A stretch of 17,029 nucleotides of DNA from Thalassiosira profunda (GCA_036939355.1 JALLAP010000203.1:2399-19427); one strand, 5' to 3'. Numbered from the stretch's first letter, positions 8,401 to 17,029 are shown. The notes: a model not told the origin generated them from the letters alone. Made by a program: numbers and translations.

Positions 8401-9679
8401 CTACGACATCGGCCCGACAATGGCGCCCTCCTCGTCGTGCTTCGTCAGATCCGGCACCACCGCCGATACAACGTCCAAAAACGCATTAACAGGATACATC
8501 ACCAGCCCCATGTTGTTGTGCATCCACTCATCTCGCGCTTTCTTTTGTTCACGGGCGTACTGCCTCTTCTCCTCCTCCGCTCCCGCCGTCTCGTCGTGCC
8601 TCGCCAGGGCTTCCCTCGCTTGCTCCAACTCCTCCGCCGCATTCTTCCGCAGGAACTCTCGCACCAACTCCCACTCTTTCAGCTCCATTGCTTCGTCGCA
8701 CGCCTTCTTGATCTGTCCGATCGTGGGCTCCGGCCGCGGCGGTGCCTCCAGGGGGTGTTCGATGTCGTGCTTCCCGGCCGCCACGGCCTCCTTCAGCACC
8801 TCGCGCTGCTTGTCGAAGTAGCCTGTTGGCGCACAAGATGTGAGCAGTTTTGCACTTACGATGTTCTGGGTTGATCATAAACTCACCGTGATACCATCCC
8901 TTGTGCAGCGTGAGCAAAGTCACCTTCTCCCATCTGAGCCTCTTCGCGGCATCAAAATTGGCCGAAGACGGAGGAGGCAATGGCGAGGCGGCCGCCACGA
9001 CGATCGGGATTGTTTTGTGTCCGAAGAATCTGCACTCCTTCTCCATCGCCATGGGCTGCAAGGCGCAGAGATTCTGCAGGATGTTCGCCGGTACGTCGGG
9101 ATTGTATGCAGCCACTGCCAACGGCGTCATAAGTAGATCGGTCTCCCCGACCATCCACTCGGGCATGACATGCAGCAGTTTGCTTCCATTCTCGTGCTCT
9201 TTGATGAACGATTGCAACAGCAAATCAAGCAGGCGGTAATATTCGTCGGCCGTCCAGGTCCGCGTGCGGTACGGCACCTTCTTGGCCTGCTCCGACCCCA
9301 GCCGCACCTTCTCCTCGGATGGAATGACGGAGAGGACGTACATGAGATCCTCTGGATGATCCACCTGCGAGGGCGCCATCGCGTAGATCTTTGCAATAAC
9401 ATCAAAGGGAGCCCTGACAAATAGCGAGGCAAAGAAGGCGGTGCCCTTGCCGCTCGGGAGTTTTGCATGCCTGCCATCCTTTTTGGCCTGCGTTGCCAGC
9501 CCGAGCGGATCGTTGTTGGCGTCGACATCGCGCTGGCCCTCGTCGGTCGACAAATAGTTCAGCTCCTCCCAGTCGGCCTCGAGGAGGAGCTGGCCGAGGT
9601 GCGAGTTGGCATCGGAGACTTGAACGGTGGCCTCGTCGCCCTGGCCGGTGCGGTGGAAGAGGCTCTGCGGGGCGAGCAT
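8401..9679 (-). CDS. ankyrin-like protein with C-terminal coiled coil
   Basis: 404 aa from two exons, 9679-8887 and 8822-8401, separated by a 64-nt intron (8886-8823, GTGAGT...CAACAG) whose removal continues LHKGWYH into GYFDKQREVL in frame. The start is the first ATG (MLAPQSLF). Residues about 30-260 show degenerate helix-pair units with ankyrin-like features (GTAFFASLFVRAPFDVIAKIYAMAP; MTPLAVAAYNPDVPANILQNLCALQP). Residues about 290-375 are strongly charged and rich in Glu/Lys/Ala, predicting a coiled coil, ending in a short hydrophobic helix (VMYPVNAFLDVVSAVVP). No catalytic motif is visible. It may be a distant relative of the other ankyrin-like gene in this window, but similarity is at fold level only. 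TTGCAA lies 8 nt before the ATG. Role unknown, probably protein-protein interaction. Confidence 0.75.
8823..8886 (-). other. intron of the second ankyrin-like gene
   Basis: GTGAGT...CAACAG, phase 1, 64 nt. Its 3' half carries GCTCACATCTTGTG in transcript sense (8845-8832), the block also found with a 6-nt insertion in SulP intron 1. Confidence 0.9.
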
Positions 9680-10110
9680 GGTATCGTTTGCAATTTATGA
9701 GTCTGATTGGCCGCTGCTTGAGCTACGAGGGAGGCGGGCGCGGCTGCGTTCTCTTTGCGTTGAGGTGGGAGTGAGAGGTGAGGGTGTGGAGTGATGGGTG
9801 TGGTGGTGATGAATGAGAAGTTGGCAAAGATTTCTTTGTGTCGTAGTCGTACGATACCTAAGCAGGATCCGAAAAATCTTGCTCAACTTTCTGCTCACAC
9901 GACATCACACGATTGCTCGATGCCGGCCGGCGGGCCACTTTGCAGAACATGGCGCTGCTTCTCATAGCTGCGGTGTCCTCCTCGATATGACTGTGCCCCG
10001 ACTCGGGCTTACAACGTGCTTGCGATTTGGCTGCCGCAGTGCACATCACGTGCTTGCGAACAACCGGTGGGTGAAATTCGGCTCCAGCGAGTGCACATCA
10101 TCACGTGGTA
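9680..10110. promoter_or_regulatory. divergent promoter between the second ankyrin-like gene and the Kazal/ferritin-like gene
   Basis: 431 bp. Near the plus-strand gene are two related elements, GTGCACATCACGTG (10039-10052) and GTGCACATCATCACGTG (10091-10107), each joining a GTGCAC palindrome to an ACGTG core as used by bHLH/bZIP factors. A 12-bp direct repeat ACGTGCTTGCGA lies at 10014-10025 and 10048-10059. The second GTGCAC element ends 3 nt before the ATG. On the other side TTGCAA (9688-9693) abuts the minus-strand ATG. A GCCGGCCGGC palindrome is at 9922-9931. No TATA box recognised. Confidence 0.45.
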
Positions 10111-12999
10111 ATGATGTTCTTCCGTACGAGCGCGGTCGGCTTGGCCCTCCTGCTGCCGCACGAAGGCTGCAGCGGCGAGCCCTTCCCGGACGCCACGCTC
10201 GTCGCCGTTCCGTCCCCCAACAACAACATCCTCTACGAGCAAGCCATCGACGGCCTATCCTCGGAGGGCCTCAGCTGGGACGATCCGGCGACGCCCATCA
10301 AGATTCAGAGCAACGTCCCGCTGACCGTTCAGAGGTACGATTGGAGCGATGTATCGACCGAGATCAATCCCCTCCAGGCAGATGAGGGACGCATCCTCGT
10401 TACCAGCAATTGCAATTCAGGCGAAACCACCGCTATCCCAAATGTGCAGGTTCGTCGAGAAGGAGGGGAGATTCTCATAGGCGCCGAGCTGACGGGCGTA
10501 CCGGCTGACGAAGCGTCGCAGATGCTGTTTTTGCAATCCAGCTCGTACGATGCCGTCTATTACGAGGCCGGCTGCGGATGGATCGAGGGCACGGCGTCCC
10601 CGGCGTATGTGGGGATCACTCGCCCGCCGCAACCGACGCCGTCCCCGGTGAAAGCTCCGGCGTCGCAAACCGCTTGTTTGACCGAATCGGATTGCAAAGC
10701 GATGCAACAGCGGGCTGGCTTCGCTTCGTTCCACTCCGGAGAGTACCGGACAAAGGGGTGTTTCTTCAAGGCAGGCAGTGGAAAAGCTTTCTGGGGCCAG
10801 GGCGGAACGGCCGAAGAAAAATCCAAGGCCAGCCTTCCGGGATTGCAGAAGCGTCTGTATTGCGAGGGACCAGAGGAAGTTGAGCCACCAAAACCACCAC
10901 CACCACAGGCAGAGGGCGTGTGCACAACAAGAGAGCAGTGCGATCAGAAGCGTTTGGAAATGGGCATCGCAAGTTTCCGGGCAGGGGCGTATCCGACCAA
11001 GGGCTGCTTTGCAAAGGGTGGCAACGCCTACTGGGGAATTGGCGGCTCTGATGAAGACAGATCGAAGCCAGATCTTCCGGGCCAGCAAGCACGAATCTTC
11101 TGCAACGAGAGCGAAGAGAATGAGAGATGCGAAATTGGACCAATGGCCAAACCTGGGAACCCCTGCACCGGTGGCGAATTCTGTCTGTTGGATACGGGAG
11201 TCTGCAACAACAAGTCTGGCATCCATGTTGGAACGTGCGAGGCGACGCCAGAGGAGTGCATCGAGATCTTCCAACCAGTCTGTGGATGCGACGGAAAGAC
11301 TCACAGCAATAGTTGCAAGGCTCACGCACAGGGCGTAAGCATATCACGCCCAGGCCAATGTCAGAAGACCAAAATCCCTTGTCTCACCGAGAGAGAGTGC
11401 GACAAGCAGCGGAAACAAAGGGGCATCACCTCGTTCTACTCTGGTGCCTTTGCGACAAAAACGAAGGGGTGCTTTCTAAAGGGCGGAAAAGCATTCTTCG
11501 CTGAAGGAAGCGAGGCTGCAATGTCGGAGGCAACGCTCCCCGGAGCACAAGAACGTTTGTGGTGCAATGGAAATGGAGCCTCTGAAATCAAATCGGCTCT
11601 CCAACAAGAGAATGCTGCAACTCAACTCCAGCCGGACAGATCTGCAAGCAGTGCCTGCTCTCTCAGGCCCTTGATGCTGGGCTCGTTTCTCTATCATATC
11701 ACTTCGGCGAAAGCGGATCTTGTTCATTCTCCACGCGTACTCGACACATGTACGTTTAACGTTGAGGTGCTGCTGAGTGGATGTAATGACATGGGCACGG
11801 CTGCCGATATTAAGCTGAAAGCTCCCAAAGCTAGATCGATCACTTCGGTGACAGATTTGGAGCAAGAGGTAGCCTCCAAGGAGCTGGATCGAGTGCTTGA
11901 AGATGGGACGCATCTATACAGGGCAGATTACAGAGTATCAGCCAACGTGACGTTCCCAGACGACCAAGCAGTGGGGATTGATTCCTCCGTCGATAGCTAC
12001 AGTGTCGTGCCGCCATTTGATGAGTGGCAGTGCTCTGTAATCGTTTGTGGTCGCCCATTCTCGGACTCAATGGGCAACAGCCTCCTTGCGTCCTCTTGTT
12101 CTACGGACGGCACTGGAAAATCCTCGTCTTGGTTGGGAAGGACATTGACGCTTCCCCGGCGAGTTCAGTCAACCTCAACCAATGCAACGATCAATCCTGA
12201 GCTAGGACGCGAGTGGACAAAGAATGCATTGAGCGAGCATGCATCGGTGGCATCTTTTGCAGCGTTTAACATCGCGCTGATGACAAACCACGCTCCAAGC
12301 GATTTAGTTGAGGACTCGTTGCGTGCTGCACTGGACGAAGTGCGCCACGCGCGAGTGTCGTTTGAGATAGCGTCGGCGTTGGTTGGAGGAGACGTTGGGC
12401 CCGGCCCGCTACCACTTTCCAGCCACCAATTCGAGAAGAACTTGACGGCGCTGGCGACGTCAGTAGCTAAGGAGGGATGCGTAGACGAGACCTTGTCGGC
12501 ATTGGTGGCTGCGGCAGAAGTCGAGTTGATTGATGAGATTTTGGAGACAGGATCAGTGCCAGTATCAAAGTACGCAGGCGTTTCGAGAGACACACTGGCG
12601 TGGATTCGAGACGAGCTGCGACCGATATCGATCGATGAAAGCCGGCATTCACTCCTGGCCTGGAGGACTCTGCATTGGGTGTGCACTGTAGATGATGTTG
12701 CATGTGATGATGCAAAGACTAATGTTTTGACAGAGCTGAAACTGACAGCGGCCTTCAAGCGCTTTGGGCAGAGGTTCGAAGGGCATCCTCAGCTGCAAAG
12801 CCACATGAGGAATGCCTGGATGGAGATTCAAACCAGTTGGCTGTCACGCCTCAACGCAGACGGGACCACTGTGGAAGCACCGGCATGCTCTGCAGATGCC
12901 ATTGGGGGGCTCGCTCGCGACGTTCCAGACAAACCACCTCTTCTTGCTCTAGTGGCGGAGAATGTCGCCAGTGGGCTGTCGCAAATGAATGAGGAGTAA
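10111..12999 (+). CDS. secreted multidomain protein: Cys-rich repeats, Kazal domain and ferritin-like di-iron domain
   Basis: 962 aa, intronless. The ATG at 10111 (MMFFRTS) follows only GTG/GTA codons and opens a hydrophobic signal-like segment (SAVGLALLLP). Domains in order: an unknown region (30-170); repeat 1 with Cys 189, 195, 217, 251; repeat 2 with Cys 271, 277, 299, 331; a Kazal-type inhibitor region (340-417) including VCGCDGKTHSNSC and a preceding Cys-rich part; repeat 3 with Cys 424, 430, 454, 485; an unknown region with several Cys (515-690); and a ferritin-like domain (about 700-860). The last has EHASVASF (E709), DEVRHAR (E743, H746), CVDET (E793) and DESRHS (E843, H846): the E, ExxH, E, ExxH ligand set of a di-iron four-helix bundle. 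I recall close relatives of this last domain mainly from myxobacteria and other bacteria. Probably secreted or cell-surface; activity unknown (iron binding or oxidation, protease inhibition). The stop lies 38 bp from the convergent SEC15 stop. Confidence 0.8.
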   Translation: MMFFRTSAVGLALLLPHEGCSGEPFPDATLVAVPSPNNNILYEQAIDGLSSEGLSWDDPATPIKIQSNVPLTVQRYDWSDVSTEINPLQADEGRILVTSNCNSGETTAIPNVQVRREGGEILIGAELTGVPADEASQMLFLQSSSYDAVYYEAGCGWIEGTASPAYVGITRPPQPTPSPVKAPASQTACLTESDCKAMQQRAGFASFHSGEYRTKGCFFKAGSGKAFWGQGGTAEEKSKASLPGLQKRLYCEGPEEVEPPKPPPPQAEGVCTTREQCDQKRLEMGIASFRAGAYPTKGCFAKGGNAYWGIGGSDEDRSKPDLPGQQARIFCNESEENERCEIGPMAKPGNPCTGGEFCLLDTGVCNNKSGIHVGTCEATPEECIEIFQPVCGCDGKTHSNSCKAHAQGVSISRPGQCQKTKIPCLTERECDKQRKQRGITSFYSGAFATKTKGCFLKGGKAFFAEGSEAAMSEATLPGAQERLWCNGNGASEIKSALQQENAATQLQPDRSASSACSLRPLMLGSFLYHITSAKADLVHSPRVLDTCTFNVEVLLSGCNDMGTAADIKLKAPKARSITSVTDLEQEVASKELDRVLEDGTHLYRADYRVSANVTFPDDQAVGIDSSVDSYSVVPPFDEWQCSVIVCGRPFSDSMGNSLLASSCSTDGTGKSSSWLGRTLTLPRRVQSTSTNATINPELGREWTKNALSEHASVASFAAFNIALMTNHAPSDLVEDSLRAALDEVRHARVSFEIASALVGGDVGPGPLPLSSHQFEKNLTALATSVAKEGCVDETLSALVAAAEVELIDEILETGSVPVSKYAGVSRDTLAWIRDELRPISIDESRHSLLAWRTLHWVCTVDDVACDDAKTNVLTELKLTAAFKRFGQRFEGHPQLQSHMRNAWMEIQTSWLSRLNADGTTVEAPACSADAIGGLARDVPDKPPLLALVAENVASGLSQMNEE

Positions 13000-13037
13000 G
13001 AACCTGAATTGTTTGACGATGTATTACTAGGAAGACT

Positions 13038-16000
13038 TTAACGCGATGAGTCAATCTGATACGCCACGATTTTCGTCAGCTGGAGAACTTCCTTCTTCTC
13101 CAGCATCAAAAAGTCATTTCGGACGACACCACCTGCTCCCCGGGACCTCAGCTTCTCGCCCAACCCTGTGCCAACATACTTCTCGAGGACGCTGTGGACC
13201 TTGTCAAGCGAGAGGAACGGATACTTCTTCCTGCGCGCATTGCTATTCTCAGGCAGCAACAACATTGGCAAGTCCTTGTCCAACATGGCCGTGGCCAGGC
13301 ACTTGATTTCGTTGAAGCACTCCCTCAGCTGGCCGACACCGGTACCATCGGCGAAGGCCTCGAAATGATGAATGTCGGTTGCCAAGTTCTTCAGCCCGAA
13401 GGCATCGATCTTGGCCACGGGCGGGATTCCAACATGTTTCGATCCGGGTTGCTGTCGTCCCTTCCCTCCATCTGGGTCATCGGCAGGGTCAGTCAGGAGC
13501 TTCACGAGACGCTCTGCGACATGGCCGCAGCACGAGAAGTGCAGACCTGCGCGCGATCCGTCGTCCATGGGCCCAAGGCACCCGAACGTAGCACGCATGT
13601 ACTCGACGAGACTCTCAGCGTAGGCATTTGGCGAATCTCTCGAGGTCTTGCACACCCACGAGAAGTTCTCGAGCGAGAAATCAATGAGCATGTCGATCTT
13701 GTTACGACAGATTTCATAGACAACGCTGTACATGTTGGCCACTTGTGCGTCGCACGATTTGGTGGCACCCTGAAGGACCGAGTCGGCGTAGTCGAACGTT
13801 TCCTTCACTTGGTCGGCCTTGACGAGGCCAATGTGGCAGAGCCCTCGCATGACCGTGCCAAAGAACCGGGGCAACGCAGACTCCAGCGCTGAGATGTCTG
13901 CCGTAATCTGCACAGCCTGCTCCACTGTCAGCTCATCAAAGTGGGCATAGCCATCCTTCATGCCAACCGCTGCCACAGCAACACACTCCTCGACGCAGTC
14001 CAGAATGTATCCAGCAATGCCACCGCCCCGCTTTGACGCGAAGACCTGTCCCAACTCTTCCTGACTTAAAGCGAACGCGACGAAGACGATGACGCGCGCA
14101 TGGATCGATCTGATGATCTGCGGGAGAGACTGGCTGAAGGTGTACAGCTCGTTCTCAGCCATGATCTGGTTCATCGAGCCGCGCCCGAGGCCCAACCCAT
14201 CCATGCTGTCGAGGGCGTGGGAAATCGCCCTTTGGCGCATATCGCTCAGACCAAAGGGGAAGTCCAGCACCTCCTCTTCGGGTGCTGCTGAAGGGGACGA
14301 GGGATCAGAAGCGGAATGCTCGGAAATCCCTCCGCGCTGGCCCCTGCCAAATCGCAGCCCGCCGCCCAGTTGTGCTCGACCAACTTGCATCGGTTCCTTC
14401 TTCCCGTCGCCGACGTATCGGTTGGTGGCGCTCAGCTGCTCCTCCTGCGCCACCTTCAGTCCGGTCATGATGATATCTACATCCATGGCCAGCAACTCCT
14501 TGTCGCTCTTGCGCGTCGTGGAGCTGGGATGGACAATCTTCAGGGCGGAACGGAACGCCGCCACGAGGCAGGACGCCCGCGCCAGTTCCACCAGCGTCGC
14601 ACCTACCGCTCGCTTTCGAAGGAGGTTTCCGAGCTCAGTGACCAGAGCACGTTCGTATCGTTCCGAGCTCTCGCGGAAGCTTGATCCTCTTCCAGACATG
14701 CCCTTCTTCGCTGCTGCATCAGAGGAGTCCTTCTTCTCGGCGGCCTCGTCGTCATCGTCATCGGCAAAGTTGTCCAGCTCCAATGCAGCTTCGACGGCGC
14801 TGAATCCGACCAAACTGGCGCACAGGTGGGGCAGGCTCTTGGCGAAGAAGATTCGGTCGGTACCGAGACTGACATCGTCCCCAGTCAACGACGACAAGGA
14901 ACTGCGGGTTTCATTCTTGTCTTTGTCGCTTCCCTTTTTGTCACCAGATATTTTCATGTCACCGAAGCGATTACTTTCGTAGTACTGGCGAAACTCCTCT
15001 TCGCGGCCCAGGATGGAGAATGCCAGTTCCGCACGCCTAACTGGATGAACCGTCTCTGGGAGAGCCAGCAGCTTTGCCTGGTCGTCTCCCCTGCAAGATA
15101 GAATGTCAGAAACGATGAGGGTGACACTCTCAGGGTTGAAGAAGCAAACACACCTATTCAACTCACCTCGCTGGCGCATTGTCCGCCAAGATGGAGGGCG
15201 TCAGCACGTCCGCCCATTGCGACCGCCTTCCACTGCTCCCACGCTTGCTCGCCATGCCCAGATCGGCCGGTCCTGCCCCCGATCCGCGCGAGCTCNCGCC
15301 TTCCACTGCTCCCACGCTTGCTCGCCATGCCCAGATCGGCCGGTCCTGCCCCCGATCCGCGCGAGCTCGCCTTGAATCCAAGGGATCGCCCATGGCCGCT
15401 GCGATTCATGCCGTGCCCACTCCGATTCATCGGCCCCACGCTGTGGCCGCTGCTGTCCATATCCTTCCCATCCGCAGCAGCCTCCCTTTTCAGTAGGGTC
15501 TGGACGTCCTCTCCATTCGACTCGTCCCAGCAGCGGTACCACCCAAACGCGCTCGCCAACGCCTCTGATCGACGTCCCATACCCATTCCCCCAGGAGAGC
15601 CTTCCAGTCTGGTGGCCTCGCGCTGGCAGTCCCGCTCGAACCAGTATCCGGCCCTCGCCGCCCGGGCGACCTTGCCCTTCTGGCTCGCGCGGGAGATGAG
15701 GTTGTCGGCATTCTTGGCCCGCCACGCGTAGCTCTGAATCTTGCCCCCGAGGCCGAGGGATCCGGGCCCCACGGCGACGGAGGACGAGCACCGCCGCAAC
15801 GCCGCGCGTCCGGCCTTGGCGCCGTCGCCCCCGGACCGCAGCGCCAGGAACCACCGGTTCAACCCCCGCCGGGCGCCCATGAGCACCTCGTTCTCGATCT
15901 TGGGAAGCATTTGGCTGGCCCGGGCGCCAAAGGGGGTGTCCTCCAGCCGGAGCACGGTGGTGGTTTTGGTCGCGGTGGCAGTGGTGGCCTGCCCGTCCAC

Positions 16001-17025
16001 CGTTTTGGTCACCCCCTTGTCCGCATCTGCGGCGAGGCTGAGCGCCGCCAAGATGTCCGCCCCGCCGGCCCCGCGCATCAGGCTGCTCAGTGGCGCTGTC
16101 AGGCAGGCCCGCGCCTCCTCCACGGCGTCCAGGGCTGCCCGGGGTCTCCCCAAAGCAGCCTGCTTCCGCGCCCTTTCTAACAGAACGGCGACGCGTCGGC
16201 AGGCATGGACCATGGACGAGAGCGTCCGAGCCCGGGCGTCCGAGTGGCGGGTGCTCTCGAGCCTCGTGGAGGCCGCGAGCATTTCCCGCCCCGTGTTGGC
16301 TTGCAGCTCTTGGTTGGCCTGAATGAGTTACATGCGAGCAAAAGTGGATGAGCATTTGCAATAATGTGCACATCATGTGCACAAACATGAAATCCTGCAC
16401 GAAGGACCCCCCAAAGAGCCCAACAACGCCAACCATCAACCAGCAGCACAATTAAACTCACCTCCTCCAGGCTGCCCTTCACCTCCTCGCACGGCCCGCC
16501 CAGCGCGGCCACCACCCTCCCCACGCTCTCCAGAAAATCCTCAGAATGATCGTGACAAATTTTGCCAATGGCGCTTTGGGCCTCCTTCCCCTGCCGGACC
16601 AATTCGGAGTGCAACTCCCGGTCCAGTCCGCGCTCGATGGACGAGGCCACGGTCGACGCCAGCAGGAGCGTGGAGTGCTGCTGCGACCGCAGCCGGGCCT
16701 CGAGCTTCGCGGCGTCGATCCCCCGTTCCGGGCCCTCCAATTCGCTCGCCACGCTGCCAACCACGCTCCCATCTCCTCCCCGTTTGAACAATTCCTCCGC
16801 CGCCGCCGCAGCCCCCGCGCTCTCCTCCAACAAAAAGTCGGGAGGGCGGGTGGCGTCGGCGACCAATCGGGCCACGGCCTCCTCGCGGCGGCGGCGGGCG
16901 CGGCGCTCTTGTCCCTCGGCCTTTTGGGCGGTGTACCGGTCGGTAGGGGGGGGCGGGGAGGAGGCGGTGGGGCCCGCCGTGGCGGGGGCGTCGCCGAAGG
17001 GGTTGGATTCCGGGGCCGGCGCCAT
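13038..17025 (-). CDS. SEC15: exocyst complex subunit Sec15 (EXOC6-like)
   Basis: Subunit of the octameric exocyst that tethers secretory vesicles to the plasma membrane; Sec15 links vesicle Rab GTPases to the complex. Three exons: 17025-16462, 16318-15167, 15090-13038. Introns are 143 and 76 nt (GTGAGT...CAG). Family features: an N-terminal coiled region ([31 protein letters not shown]), QELQ...[22 protein letters not shown], a KIENEV segment, then [26 protein letters not shown], and a helical C-terminus with [20 protein letters not shown] and a final L-x-K-I-V-A-Y-Q. After collapsing the 72-bp duplication with N (15224-15368) the reading frame gives 1231 aa, longer than usual Sec15 because of Gly/Ser-rich inserts, including tandem MNRSGHG. 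As given, the window has a frame break there. The start is the ATG at 17025 in CCATGG context; an upstream exon cannot be excluded because the window ends 4 bp later. Confidence 0.8.
15091..15166 (-). other. SEC15 intron 2
   Basis: GTGAGT...CTTGCAG, phase 2, 76 nt. The phase agrees with exon 3 (AG/G coding Arg, then GDDQAKLL) only if the upstream 72-bp duplication is collapsed. Confidence 0.8.
15224..15368. repeat. perfect 72-bp direct duplication around a single N (probable assembly artefact)
   Basis: 15224-15295 and 15297-15368 are identical and end exactly at the N at 15296, the pattern left when two overlapping contigs are joined without merging. It lies in SEC15 exon 2. Removing one copy plus the N (73 bases) restores frame and splice phase. 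Confidence 0.9.
16319..16461 (-). other. SEC15 intron 1
   Basis: GTGAGT...ATTCAG, phase 0, 143 nt, joining GSLEE to ANQELQ. It contains a near-perfect palindrome of two 8-bp arms around one base (16366-16382) followed in transcript sense by TTGCAA (16361-16356). Confidence 0.85.
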
Positions 17026-17029
17026 GGTG

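Noticed and set aside
10105..10110. Start of the Kazal/ferritin protein at 10105
   Set aside because: That codon is GTG; the first ATG in frame is at 10111 and directly precedes the signal-like hydrophobic stretch.
14089..14982. 297-codon plus-strand open frame
   Set aside because: It is antisense to SEC15 exon 3; the SEC15 frame has recognisable family motifs while this one is Ser/Pro/Arg-rich with none.
15224..15368. Genuine internal peptide repeat in Sec15
   Set aside because: The copies would be read in different frames and meet at an N; collapse restores the reading frame and splice phase, so an artefact is more likely.
15201..16451. 416-codon minus-strand open frame overlapping SEC15 exons
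   Set aside because: A shadow frame of the GC-rich exon; the alternative frame carries Sec15 motifs and correct splice phases.

Overview
The window looks like nuclear DNA from a photosynthetic stramenopile, most likely a diatom. Spliceosomal introns are short (about 64-143 nt) with GTGAGT donors. The genes encode eukaryotic machinery (exocyst, piggyBac transposase, a SulP-STAS-cNMP transporter). One short protein carries a presequence whose signal peptide ends in an AAS/F site, the hallmark of plastid import across a red-algal secondary plastid envelope. Degenerate ankyrin-type proteins with G-x-(L/F)-P-(L/I)-H units, as here, are also common in diatoms. The lineage is inferred from these traits, not from a search.

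Layout. 1-2299 is the right part of a piggyBac-type transposon: the 3' end of its transposase gene (1-919), a poly(A) signal, about 1.35 kb of non-coding filler with GC-rich hairpins, then a terminal region with AAAATCTGGC repeats ending in GGG-TTAA at 2293-2299. 2562-17025 is a compact block of six genes on alternating strands: a plastid-targeted Coa1/Tim21-like protein (+), an ankyrin-like protein (-), a SulP transporter (+), a second ankyrin-like/coiled-coil protein (-), a large secreted Kazal/ferritin-like fusion protein (+), and the exocyst subunit Sec15 (-). The genes form three convergent pairs, two with only 38-40 bp between stop codons, and two divergent pairs with 280 and 431 bp between start codons. 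I see no shared pathway; Sec15 (exocytosis), the secreted fusion protein and the probably vacuolar transporter are only loosely linked through the endomembrane system.

Most interesting items: (1) the 962-aa secreted protein joining three copies of a four-cysteine repeat, a Kazal inhibitor domain and a bacterial-looking ferritin-like di-iron domain with all predicted metal ligands present; (2) a TTGCAA hexamer far more frequent than expected, found in introns and just before start codons, and a CACAT...(T/C)GTG element shared by four introns and one promoter; (3) a perfect 72-bp duplication separated by a single N inside SEC15, almost certainly an assembly artefact, because collapsing it restores reading frame and splice phase; (4) a readable right end of the piggyBac element. 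No tRNA, rRNA, CRISPR array or virus-like gene was seen.
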